A stretch of 64,000 nt of DNA from Siniperca chuatsi. Lineage: Eukaryota; Chordata; Actinopteri; Centrarchiformes; Sinipercidae. Below, piece after piece: positions 36,431 to 47,945 of the stretch (positions within the stretch are counted from its first letter, which is position 1; each line of letters starts with the position of its first letter). The notes under the pieces were generated by a model that was not told where the DNA came from, did no database searches, and worked only from the letters and a program-made list of their open reading frames with translations. Both the position numbers and the translations under genes were made by a program. The stretch lies in the NCBI RefSeq assembly GCF_020085105.1, contig NC_058063.1, positions 308,501 to 372,500 of the forward strand. The letters run 5' to 3'.

Positions 36431-36928
36431 ACTACTTTACCCTTAATTAGCACTTCTTCAGTGGATATGATCAATCTGACTTTTTTAACAGGCTATGTAC
36501 CACAATCCTTTAAAGTAGCTGTAATAAAACCGCTTCTTAAAAAGCCCACTCTTGATCCTGGGGTTTTAGCCAACTATAGACCTATATCTAACCTTCCCTT
36601 TCTTTCTAAGATCCTTGAGAAAGCAGTCGCCAATCAGTTGTGTGACTTTCTAAATAACAATAGTTTATTTGAGGATTTTCAGTCAGGGTTTAGAGTGCAT
36701 CATAGCAGAGACAGCACTGGTGAAAATTACAAATGACCGTTTAATTGCATCAGACAATGGACTTGTCTCTGTACTTGTCTTGTTAGATCTTAGTGCTGCG
36801 TTCAACACCATTGACCATCACATCCTATTACAGAGACTAGAACATGTAAATGGCATTAAAGGAACCACACTAAGCTGGTTTAAATCCTATCTATCAGATC
36901 GATCTCAGTTTGTACATGTTAACTATAC
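36431..36928 (+). mobile_element. LINE RT fragment island inside the ACT array
   Basis: Plus-strand sequence nearly identical to the minus-strand LINE at 28346-30005 but covering only the first RT blocks: TGYVPQSFKVAVIKPLLKK, NYRPISNLPFLSKILEKAV, then, after a frame change near 36710, [16 protein letters not shown]. Both ends pass straight into ACT repeats. Confidence 0.85.
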
Positions 36929-38050
36929 TTACTAGGACTATTACAACTACTACTTCTAGTCTTTACTACTAATACTACTACCGACACTACTACTACAACT
37001 ACTACAGTTGTTACTACTACCACTACTACAGTCTTTACTACTACTACTACTACTACTACCATGACAACAGTCTACTACTACTACTGCTACTACCACTAAC
37101 ACTACTACTTCTACTACTACTACTGCTACAGTATTTTAAACTACTGCTTTGACTACAGTCTTTACAACAACAACTACTACTACTACTAGGCCCTATTACT
37201 ACCACTACTACTAGGCCCTATTACTAAACTCAATCTTTACTACTCCTACTATTGCTGCTACTATTACTACTACTACTACTACTAACGCTCCTACTGCTAT
37301 TACTACAACAATGTTTAGTACATCTACTCCTTCTACTACTACCACTACTACTGCTACTGCTGCAATCTTAACTACTAATACTTCTACTACTACAGACTTT
37401 ACAACTACTGCCAGTCTTTACTACTACTACTGTCTTTACTACTACTACTCTAGTCTTTATTACTTCTACTACAGTCTGTACTACTACTACTTCTACTACT
37501 CCCACAGTCTTTACTAGTACTACTACTACTAGTCTTTAGACTACTACTACAGTCTTTATAACTAATACTAATGATAATAATAATACAGTCTTTACTACTA
37601 CTACTACTACAGTCTGTACAACTACTACTACTACGACTACAGTCTTTACTTCTTCAATCTTTACTACTCCTACTACTGCTGCTACTATTACTACTACTAC
37701 TACTACTACAGTCTTCACGACTACAACTACAGTCTTTACTACTTCTACTACTACTACAGTATTTACTACTACTACTGTGGCTTCAACTAACACTACTACT
37801 GCTATTACCACAACAGTGTTTAGTACATCTACTACTTCTACTACTACCACTACTACTGCTACTTCTGCAGTCTTTACTACTAATACTACTACTACTACAG
37901 ACTTTACAACTATTACCACAGTCTTTACTACTACTACTGTCTTTGCCACTACTATTACAGTCTTTACAACTACTACTACTAAAACTACTACTACTACTAA
38001 AGACTTTTCTACTGCCACTACTACAGTCTTTACTACTACTACTACAGTCT
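36929..38050. repeat. Composite ACT array, block 8
   Basis: ACT/CAGTCTTTA array. Two related segments of roughly 110-130 bases (about 37305-37395 and 37812-37905, AGTACATCTACT...) suggest internal duplication. Confidence 0.95.
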
Positions 38051-38510
38051 TTCAGAATCAGAATCAGAATCAGAAATACTTTATCGATCCCCAAGGGTAA
38101 ACTTTTTCGTTACAGCTGCTCACTATCACGTCAATGCACACTTGAGAATAGACGGAATAGAAGTACTAAGCAAATCAAAATATAATACACTATAATACAG
38201 GTAAGATAAATTAAATACAAAGTGGATAGTATAAACTATTACTAATAGTATAAAAGCTAAAATAAGTACAAAGTAGATTTAGAGGTTGATTAGTATGTAT
38301 GGTATAATACAATATTATAATATAAGTAATAAGTAATAGTGCAATAATGAGTACTGTCTACACGTAATGTTACGTGTAGCTGATAAACCAGATTATTAGA
38401 CGGTGTATACTGCTCAGCAGTAATATAAGTATTAATAAGTATCAATAAATAGGGAATATTAAACTGAAAACAGAGTATATTACACAGGAGTATTAAACAG
38501 AGAATATTGC
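38051..38510 (-). mobile_element. 3' end of an L2-like LINE
   Basis: Begins CAGAATCAGAATCAGAAATA then CTTTATCGATCCCCAAGGG, the inverse of a LINE 3' end with (GATTCT)n tail. The same 3' end occurs at 54058. Only untranslated sequence and a few hundred bases remain. It sits between ACT blocks. Confidence 0.75.
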
Positions 38511-39384
38511 ACAATACACTACTACTACTACTACTGCAGAGTGTACAACTACTACTTATACTACTACCTCTGCAGTGTGAACAGCTACTACTACTACTAC
38601 TACCACTGAAGTCTTTACAACTACTACTATTACTACTACTACTACTGCTGCTACTGTTACTACTACTACTACAACACAACTACAACTATAATCTTTACTA
38701 CGCCTACTACTATTACAGTTTTAACTACTACTACTGTTGCTTCTACTAACACTACTACTAGTACTTCTACTACTAAAGTGTTTATTTCTGCTACTACTAC
38801 CACTACTACTACTACTGCTGCAGTCTTTACTACTACTACTGTTGCTTCTACTAACACTACTACTAGTACTTCTACTACTAAAGTGTTTATTTCTGCTACT
38901 ACTACCACTACTACTACTACTGCTGCAGTCTTTACTACTAATACTACTACTACTACAGTCTTTACCACTACTATTACTACTACCACTACTACTGCTGTAG
39001 TCTTTACTGCTAATACTACTACTACTACAGCCTTTACTACTACTACTACTACTACAGTCTTTACTTCTAACAATACTACGACTATACTACTAATGCAGTC
39101 TTTACTACTACTACTACTACTACAGTCTTTACTTCTAACAATACTACGACTATACTACTAATGCAGTCTTTACTACTACTACTACTACTACTGCAGGGTG
39201 GTCAACTACTACTTCTACTACTACAGCAGTGTGGTCAACTACTACTTCTAATGCAGTCTGTACAACTACTACTACTACAGTCTGTAGGAGTACTACTATG
39301 GTGTTTACTAATTTTACAGTTTTTACTACTACTTCTAGTACAACTACAATCTTTACTACTACTACTACAATCTGTAGTACTGTT
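38511..39384. repeat. Composite ACT array, block 9
   Basis: Contains a near-perfect tandem duplication of about 107 bases (38730-38838 and 38838-38940, with GTGTTTATTTCTGCTACTAC) and a second of about 80 bases (39060-39095 and 39130-39165, TCTAACAATACTACGACTA). Ends into unrelated DNA at 39384. Confidence 0.95.
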
Positions 39385-39604
39385 CTTTTCTGGCAGCACA
39401 TTTGTAGGAACCTCCTTTTACAAATATCTCTGTCTCTCTTTCTCCCTCTCTAACATGGCCATGCAATGATTCCTTTGAACTGGGGCGGGCATTTCCCAAA
39501 TTTTATGGCCATCCACTCTTCGAAATGTCATTATTTCTTGTTTTTCAAGCTTAGTGACATGGATTCAGACTTTCCGAGTTCGACTTCCAGCACTGACAGT
39601 ATTA

Positions 39605-42079
39605 CAGTTTAGGCTAACATTTACAATAAGGTACACAAGATTTAGAGTAGTTACTAGGAAACTAATGAGGAACGAATGGGGAACTAACTATTAGTTAAAG
39701 GTCAGTTGTTGAGTAACTCCTAATCAAATGTCAGAGTAGCTAATCAGTAGTTAATGATTAGTTAATTAAGAAATGAGTGAGGAATATATATAGGAATATA
39801 TTGTAGATAATGATGAATTACTAGAGAACAGACTGGGAGATCCCATATTAATGAATCATAAGGTAATGATTAGTTCATGAATATCTGTGAATCGATCATA
39901 CTGACCACTTCCTTCATGACTCGTTCCTGAATAACTCTGAACTAGCCGGTGAACAGCACAAAACTAGTAACGCCTCATTCATAACCAATTACTTAAACAT
40001 TAGTTACTGTGTTTGTGTCTCCCAAAGTAAAGTGGAGCATCATACTGAGTAGTTACTAAGCCCAGTATGATTTTTACTTTACTTTAGGGGAGACAAAAAG
40101 GGTAAGTAATCATAAGATAATGATAAAGTAATGAGGAACTGCTAAGTAACTACTCAGTATGATTAGATTAGATTAGATTAGATTCAACTTTATTGTCATA
40201 ACACATGTACATGTACAAGGCAACGAAATGCAGTTTAGATCTAACCAGAAGTGCAATAAGCAAGTGCAGGATATAAAATATGTGCATAAATGCAGGATAG
40301 GGCAGTATTATGAAAATATTTTACAAGTGGTACTATGGACGGTAGTGCAAATTATGGACAGAAATAGTTAACAGTGCAGTAGATTATTATTATTGCAGTA
40401 TTCGGTACATAGTATTGGAGTGCAAATGATGCAGCATATGTATAAATAAATAGTCTGATAGTGCAAATGAACATGTGGTACATGTAGCAACAAAATTAGC
40501 AGCAGCAGAAACAATATAGCAGCATTTAAGGTTAAGGTATATGAGGGGACAGTTGAATCAGCGGGGGCAGAGTTCAGTGGGAAGACAGCTCTGGGAAAAA
40601 AACTGTTTCTCAGTCTGCTGGTCCTTGTCCGGAGGCACCTGCAGCGCCTGCCAGAAGGCAGAGGAGAAAACAGTCTCTGGTCGGGGTGAGAGGAGTCCTT
40701 AAGAATGCTGTGGGATCGACACAGACAGCGTTTCTTCTGGATGTCCTCAATAGCTGGAAGTGGAGTCCCTGTGATGCACTGGGCAGTTTTTACCACCCGC
40801 TCCAGTGCCAGTTCCCATACCAGACTGTGACACAGTAGGCTCTCTACTGTGCAGCGATAGAAGTTCACCAGGATAGCTGAGGACAGTTGGTTCTTCTTCA
40901 GTGTCCTCAGGAAGAAGAGGCGCTGGTGAGCCTTCTTGACCAGAGAGAAGGTGTTGGTGGTCCAGGACAGGTTCTCCGAAATATGGGTCCCCAGGAACTT
41001 GAAGCTGGAGACACGCTCAACAGCCATTCCATTAATGTGGATGGGGTTATGTGTGCCTCCTCTCTCCTTCCAGAAGTCCACGATAAGCTCTTTTGTCTTG
41101 GAGGTGTTAAGGAGTAAGTTAGTCTGAGCACCATGTGGCCAGGTGCTGGACCTCCTCCCTGCAGGCAGTCTCATCGTTGTTGCTGATGAGATCAATCACG
41201 GTAGTATCATCTGCAAACTTGATGATGGCGTTAGATCCATGCATAGGGCCTGCAGTTGAGTGTGAAGAGGGAGTAAAGGAAGGGGCTCAGCACACAGCCT
41301 TGTGGTACGCCAGTGTTGAGTGTGATGGTGGTGGAGCAGTTGTGGCCGGACCTAACAAGCTGAGGTCTGTTTGTCAGGAAGTCCATAATCCAATTGCAAA
41401 TGGAGGTGTTAATGCCCAGGTTTCCAAGTTTGGTGAATAACTTGGAAGGGATGACAGTGTTGAATGCAGAGCTGAAGTCAACAGACAGCATTCGTGCATA
41501 AGTGTTCTTATTGTCCAAGTGTGTGAGTACAGAGTGCAGTGCCATGTAGACTGCATCCTCTGTGCTCCTATTGCTGCGGTAGGCAAACTGGTATGGGTCC
41601 AGTGTGGATGGGAGGAAGTGCCAGGACCAGCCGCTCAAAGCACTTCATAATAATGGGTGTGAGTGCTACACGGCGGTAGTCGTTCAAGCACATTGGACTA
41701 GAGTGTTTCGGCACTGGCACAATGGAGGTGGATTTAAAGCATGCTGGCACAGCTGCTTGGGCAAGGGACAGGTTGAAAATATCCGTAAAGACCCCAGCGA
41801 GCTGCTCTGCACATGCCTTGAGTACGTGACCGGGGATGCCATCTGGTCCAGCAGCCTTGCGGGCATTGATCCGGCTGAGATATGATGCTCTACTTTACTT
41901 TAGGGGACACAAAAACAGTAAGTAATTGGTGAATAATGAGTCTACTCTATGACATTTGATTAGGAGTTACTCAAGAACTAACCATTAACTAATAGTTAGT
42001 TCCGCATTCGTTTCTCATTCGTTCCCTAGTAACTACTCTAAATCTTGTGTACCTTATTGTAAAGTGTTACCCCGTTTAG
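39605..42079. mobile_element. Second hAT-like foldback element, split by a LINE
   Basis: Outer arms pair: 39613 onward (TTTACAATAAGGTACACAAG) matches the inverse of the sequence ending at 42071 (CTTGTGTACCTTATTGTAAA). Near-matching 8-bp repeats flank it: CAGTTTAG at 39605-39612 and CCGTTTAG at 42072-42079. A smaller palindrome (40021-40094) is internal. No coding sequence of its own. Ends resemble those of the element at 4918-8285 (CACTTTA...GGTACAC). A LINE occupies 40164-41880. Confidence 0.75.
40164..41880 (-). mobile_element. 5'-truncated L2-like LINE nested in the foldback
   Basis: Minus strand. Order from the 5' side: a start at [13 protein letters not shown] near 41860, then [66 protein letters not shown] near 41215, and a C-terminal region (LLCHSLVWELALERVVK). 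It ends in a (TAATC)n tail (GATTA repeats at 40161-40184). Several frameshifts. The exact 6-bp repeat TATGAT lies at 40158-40163 and 41881-41886, as target duplication. Confidence 0.9.
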
Positions 42080-42194
42080 CTTCCAGCTTTTTAGCAATGT
42101 ATTTCAGATCTTAGCTTCTTTAGCTAATGTAGTTCAGCTTTAAGGTTGTTCAGCATTGCATTGTCTTCTTCCGTACACTTATCGGTGGACCACT

Positions 42195-42262
42195 ACTTCT
42201 GCATATTTTCAGGTACAGGAACCATTCAATTGTCAAAATGTTCAGCTCTTTAAGGACATTTA
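42195..42262. repeat. Dispersed repeat shared with 24525-24590
   Basis: CTGCATATTTTCAGGTACAG...CAGCTCTTTAAGGACATTTA, a diverged copy of the segment beside ACT block 3. Confidence 0.5.
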
Positions 42263-42289
42263 TTCTACTTTTTTCTACCATTTATGCTT

Positions 42290-43040
42290 TTGTTAGTTTA
42301 GTTTCACATATATAATCATATTTTCATAACCAGATTTTCTAAAATCCAAATTCTCTGTATCAGATGCTATATTTTCATTTTGACTGTCCTTATTTGAAAT
42401 GTGTTTCATTTGTGGAAAACAAGTTACATAAGCTAATGATGACTTATGTAACACAATAAAAATGGAAGGCTTTCAAGAAACATTGGAGTCTGATTTTGGC
42501 CAAAACATGAAAGATTAATGATAGTGTTTTTATTCTGATATTCTGTCTACTGGAATTGTGATAAGAAAAAAACACATACATACCAGTGTTTAAGGAAATC
42601 AAGAAACATCAGGAATTTTAGATTATCTATCTGTTGGGGTCAAGTTGAAACACTGTTTGATACTTGGCTTTTGTTATCTATTTTAACAAAAGTGTATTGA
42701 AGAATTCCTGTATCTCTGCTGATTTCTCTGCCACTACATAATTGGCATCAAGATACCAGGATTGGATTGAGCAAGTTGCCACGGCAAGGAGTTGAGGCTC
42801 CGGGGCACTATCTTCACACGGAAAAAGAGAAACTGATATTGTACAGCATTCTGATAATGTTATGATTTTTGTCTTTAGTGTAAATAAAACAGCCTACCTA
42901 CACTGTCATATTAAGAGTTTATTTTTGACTCTTCATACCTAAGGTTAAAGTGAAATAGTAAATGAAGAAAGGAGAAGTGGAAATAAAAAATGTAAAAATA
43001 GACCAAAAATAGGAGTTGCAGTGTTTTTGGTGTTTATGGG
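42290..43040. other. Unassigned AT-rich DNA
   Basis: No gene or repeat ends recognised. Confidence 0.4.
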
Positions 43041-45343
43041 AATGTCACGGACACGCCAGGCTCCACAACCCCACAACCACAACGCACTCCCTCACCAGAA
43101 TTCTAATCAGAACACCTGTTGCCAATCACACACCTGATCTCCATCTGCATCACTCCAGCCCCAGTACAAAAACACACCACTCACCTCAGTCAGTGTCCGG
43201 TCTTGTTTCAACAAGGACACTACTCTCTATCCTGCATGACAGCGTTTCGGACTCCAACCTTGGAAAAGAGTGCTTTCTCCTCTCCTGAGCTCCCGCCTCC
43301 TGCCTTGTGTTTCTCCTGTCTCCCGTGTGTGTGTTTCTAGCCTCTGATCTCCAACCCTGCTAAGCTAAGGACAGTATCAGTAGCCATTATCCATAATTCT
43401 ATTCACTGCTTGTATCCATCTTGTACAAGAAACCATCTGTGTCTCCATCTTGGTGTCTCTGGCCTACTCTGTCCATAATAGAAAACTGGACCTCATGCGA
43501 CGACAGCATGCGTGCCACAGACCCGTTCCAGGAGCTGGTGGATATCGTGCACCGTGGCCTCATCGCACCACCATCAGTCGCCACATCACCCACCACTTCC
43601 GCATCCGCCTCTGTCATGCCGCCATCTCCGGCATGTGCCAGTCCCATGGCCAAACCAACGGCCTTCTCTGACTTGGCAGAGGATTGCAACGGCTTCATTC
43701 TGCAGTGTTCACCAGTCCTGGAGATGCAGTCTTCCCTATACCCGACCGAACGCTCCAAGGTAGCCTTCATCATTTCCCAGCTCCAGGGGCGAGCGCTACA
43801 GTGGGCTGAATCCATCTGGGCCCAAGATGGACCGTGACCCAATCCCTGACCAACTTCCTATCCCATTTTAAGGAGGTGTTTGGGAGAACAGCGGGGGATA
43901 CATCCACCGGCGAACATCTCTACCACCTCAAGCAAGGTCACTGCTCCGTCAATGACTACGCCCTGAAGTTTCAAACCCTCGCCGCTGCTAGCAGCTGGAA
44001 TGAACAATCCCTCATCACCACTTTTCTTCAGGGATTGGAGTCCAGGGTAAGACTGCATCTCACCGCATATGAAGACACCATTGGCCTCGAGAGGTTCATC
44101 CAGCTAGCCATCCGAGTAGCTACCCGTATGCAGGCGTGTTTGGTTGAACACCAGGACCAGCAATTTTCCATCCCATCCCTCCGCCAGCCAGAGAGTCACC
44201 GCTCTCCAGAACCAGACCAAGAGCCCATGCAGCTAGAATCCAGCAGGCTGACTCCAGCTGAGCGGCAGAGACAGCTGACCCGGGGTTTGTGCTTGTACTG
44301 CGGAACCACAGTATCTCATCCTGTCCAGTAAGACTGCTCCGACCCATGGTGAGTGCCATCCTTCCTTCCATTAAGAATGTGAAACCGCTAGCGACCAAGA
44401 TAACCTTGATCACCCCTGACTTGTCCCTCCCAGTACAAGCCCTCAGCGACTCCAGGTCAGCTGGCAACTTCATCTCCAGCACCCTCTGCCGCCAGCTCCA
44501 CCTTAAGACCATACCCACACCCAAAATCTACCAGATCCATGCAGTAACCGGAAGACCCCTCAGCCGAGCCTGTGTCCGAAAGGCCGCCGGCCCTGCCACC
44601 ATCAGGGTTGGTGTGCTGCATGAGGAGCAACAACATCTGCTGGTTCTGGAGGGCTCGACCACGGAGGTGATCTTAGGGCGCCCCTGGCTCGAACAACACA
44701 ACTCCATCATTTCCTGAACCACCGGTGAGGTGTTGCAGTGGGGTCATTCCTGTTTCCCAGACTGTTTCCCTTGCTTGCCCTCACCATCTCCTCCTCGCCC
44801 GAAGAAACTTCCAGTCTTCACCACATCCGTCGAGAGTCCGCGAGAGAAACAGTCTGTGGATATTCCTACCTGTTACGCCACCTTCCGAGATGTATTCTGC
44901 CCTAAGAGAGCTGCCCAGTTGCCTCCACACCGGCCATGGGACTGTGCCATCAACCTCATACTGGGTGAACCAGTGCCCCGTGGGAAAATATACCCCCTCT
45001 CTATTCCCAAACAGAAAGCCATGGGGGAGTACATCAAGGAGGCCTTGGCCCAAGGATACATCAGACCCTCTACATCTCCGGCAGCATCCAGTTTCTTCTT
45101 TGTGGCCAAAAAGGACGGAAACTCTCGGAAACTCAGCCTGGTGGAGAGAAATTATGACATCGGCAACCGCGAACTGCTTGCCATCAAGCTGGCCCTGGAG
45201 GAATGGAGGCATTGGTTGGAGGGTGCCAAACACCCTTTCAAAGTACTCACTGATCACAAAAACCTAGAGTACCTCCAAAACGCCAAACGGCTAAACCCCC
45301 GCACTCTTCTTCACTCGGTTTCATTTCAACATCTCCTACCGTC

Positions 45344-46652
45344 TGTCACGCACTAACAGGCAGAGGACACCGAGATAGAAGGGAATGTCTTTATTGATGA
45401 TGACAGCCAGCAGTGGAGAGTGTGGAGATAGGTAGAGTGGATCTGGGGAAGTTACCGGAGGGAAGCCACAGGAGACCGGAGAGACCAAGGAGGAATGGAG
45501 AAGCCACTGAGGACTGGCGATGACACGGAGGCCTGGAGAACACACGGGGAACTGGAGAGACACAGGAACGATATGGTGCATGGAGTCCTATCCACAAACG
45601 AGGTTGGACACTGAGTGTGGAGAGTGGAGTGATTTTATCCTGGGTGTGATTGGGGCTGATTAAGGGCAGGAGTGTAATTAGGAGCAGGTGTGGGTGATTA
45701 TGGGCTGGTGAGGACATGACAGGCTGTGACAGTACCCCCTCCTCCACGGCCAGCTCCCGAGGGCCGAAACCCCCCTCCCTCCCCCCGACGCGGTGGCCCG
45801 TAACCCAGGGAGCACGCTGACCGGAGTCCGGTCTCGCCGGGTGGACGACCCAGAGCTTGGAGACGGGGGGAGATCGTCGCGGACTCTGGCGGATGACCAG
45901 GGGCTTGGAGACAGGGGGAAAACGTCGCGGACTCTGGCGGACGACCAGGGGCTTGGAGACGGGGGGAGACCGTCGCGGACTCTGGCGGACGACCAGGGGC
46001 TTGGAGACGGCAGGAGACCGTCGCGGACTCTGGCGGACGACCAGGGGCTTGAAGACGGCGGGAGGCCGTCGCGGACTCTGGCAGACGGCTGGAGACCGGA
46101 GAGGAGACTGGAGAGGAGACCTCCGGGCTGGAGACCGGAGAGGAGACTGGAGAGGAGACCTCCGGGCTGGAAGCCGGAGAGGAAACTGGAGAGGAGACCT
46201 CCGGGCTGGAAGCCGGAGAGGACACTGGCTAACTGCGGACCTCCGGGCTGGAAACCGGAGAGGAGACTGGCTGACTGCGGACCTCCGGGCTGGAAGCCGG
46301 AGAGGAGACAGGCTGACTGCGGACCTCCGGGCTAGAAGCCGGAGCGGAGACTGGCTGACTGCGGACCTCCGGGCTGGAAGCCGGAGCGGACTCTGGCTGG
46401 CTGTCATCTTAGCGGTTTCGGTCCAACCTTCTGTCACGCACTAACAGGCAGAGGACACTGAGATGGAAGGGAATGGAGAGACACAGGAACGGTATGGTGC
46501 ATGGAGTCCTATCCACAAACGAGGTTGGACACTGAGTGTGGAGAGTGGAGTGATTTTATCCTGGGTGTGATTGGGGCTGATTAAGGGCAGGAGTGTAATT
46601 AGGAGCAGGTGTGGGTGATTATGGGCTGGTGAGGACATGACAGGCTGTGACA
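45344..46652 (-). mobile_element. Non-autonomous LTR retrotransposon nested in gypsy pol
   Basis: Two direct repeats bound it: 45344-45731 and a shortened 46432-46652, both starting TGTCACGCACTAACAG and ending GGCTGTGACA on the plus strand. The 5-bp target duplication CCGTC is exact (45339-45343 and 46653-46657). A purine tract read on the minus strand (GGAGGAGGGGGTAC) abuts the repeat at 45731, so the element is in minus orientation. The body is tandem repeats of 48 and 39-42 bases. A 348-codon minus-strand frame (46437-45391) of Ser/Pro/Arg-rich repeats covers it. No gag or pol motifs. Confidence 0.85.
45840..46400 (-). repeat. Tandem repeats forming the body of the nested LTR element
   Basis: 45885-46085: about four copies of a 48-base unit (GACCAGGGGCTTGGAGACGG core). 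46090-46400: units of 39 then 42 bases (GACCTCCGGGCTGGAAGCCG core). All are multiples of three, so frames are kept through the repeats. Confidence 0.9.
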
Positions 46653-46964
46653 CCGTCCTGGTGCCCAAAACATCAAAGCAGACGCCTTGTCCCGGTTGTA
46701 CACACCCGAAGAATCCATAGAAGAACCCGAAACCATTCTCCCCAAACAACTCTTCGTAAACCCCATCCAGTGATTTCCAGTGGAAACAGCAGAATGTATG
46801 TTCAACCACATCTTCCGGTATTAAATAAAATAAAAATAAAAAATTAGGACGAAATTTAAAATCAAGTTACAAGGGGGTTTTTAATTTTTTTTCTTTCATT
46901 TTTGCTGTGTGCCAGATATCTGCTCCCTGAAGCAAAAATATGGTTGTAGAAAAGAACTAAAGAC

Positions 46965-47470
46965 ATGATTACACAGTGGCCAGTGGTCGGCTGGGGGTGT
47001 GGGAGACCTGGACATTTAAGAAGAAACGGCCATGAGCGACATTGGGGCCAAAAGGGTCCTCAAACAAGAACCAAGTGTTCCAACATCACCCCCAACAATC
47101 ACCAGAAAATGGACCGTCCAGCATATACATGGGCTCTGAGCAGAGTTACTAGGGGTGCCCAGGTGGTCTGCGGGTCAGCTGCCTATGATTTCCAAGGGGG
47201 GTGATAAAGAGTCGATGCTGTTGGTTCAAACAAAGGCAAAACATCTTCAGTGATGGAGGATTCAGGTGCAACATACATCTCCCCCGGTCTGGACAATTTG
47301 TCAAGACGCAAAATGCAGCTGATTCCCACCACAGAGCCATTAACTCTAAACATAGATAAATAACAGACACAAATATTAATATTACTCATAGCAGACACTC
47401 CTGTTAGATTATTGGGTAGAAACGCCCTATGAAAATTAAAAGTATGGTGTAGTCCGGATGGCATTTAACA
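46965..47470 (-). other. Coding-like relic of unknown identity
   Basis: A 93-codon minus-strand frame (47464-47183) with CVCYLSMFRVNGSVVGISC and a Pro/Ser-rich end, followed by a more degraded stretch to 46965 with RFFLNVQVSHTPSRPLATV. Composition is protein-like, but I recognise no family. It may be mobile-element coding or a dead gene. Confidence 0.25.
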
Positions 47471-47945
47471 GACACTTCAGATGCCTCTTAGGGCATCACA
47501 ACAATCCAAAATGAGATTGACACCTTTCAACCTTGCACAGATTATTTATTATGTTTTTTATAGAAGTGCAACACAAAGCAGGTTTAGTTTGATCTATCTG
47601 TTAATGACCTGGATTGCCTTACAGTATGACCGTGATGGATTTTCATCTGGATACCCAGCAATGGTGGCACACTGATAGAAACCAAATAAGTGTTGTTTCT
47701 GAATGTTAGTTTTATTTGTTTTATAGTGGGTGTATTGTTTAATACCTTAATTTATTTGCAAAAATAATTGTTATGAGTTGTAAGAGCTTCGTCTCCCTTA
47801 TGTCCTTGTGTGTCTCATACAAAGTCCCTAAAGAAATTTTGTTTTGGTTGGGAAACTATGCAAGACAGCATGAAACAATGGCTGCCTTTGTTAAAGCACA
47901 GATACCAAAAGCAAAGCCTCCATCATTAAATTATCACTGCAACAT

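Larger units (their letters stand above)
43043..46830 (+). mobile_element. Decayed Ty3/gypsy element with 5' LTR, gag, protease and broken pol
   Basis: The 5' LTR starts TGTCACGGACAC at 43043 and runs to about 43440; its end is not exact. gag begins at 43510 and continues in a second frame from 43834. A protease-like and RT-leader region lies at 44345-44720 and 44730-45110. The RNase H tail is at 45120-45340 and resumes at 46658. Damage: frameshift at about 43836, a shortened zinc knuckle near 44325, an altered protease active-site triplet (DSRSAG), and loss of the RT core, since the pre-RT block joins directly to RNase H near 45117. A non-autonomous LTR element is inserted at 45344-46652. 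No 3' LTR. Confidence 0.8.

Noticed and set aside
20906-39384. CRISPR-like array (regular repeat plus spacers)
   Set aside because: The 9-mer is too short, spacers are ACT triplets rather than unique sequences, and the host is a vertebrate.
45793-46444. Plus-strand Arg/Gly-rich frames over the nested LTR element
   Set aside because: They are antisense to the element; GC-rich tandem repeats of multiples of three keep several frames open.
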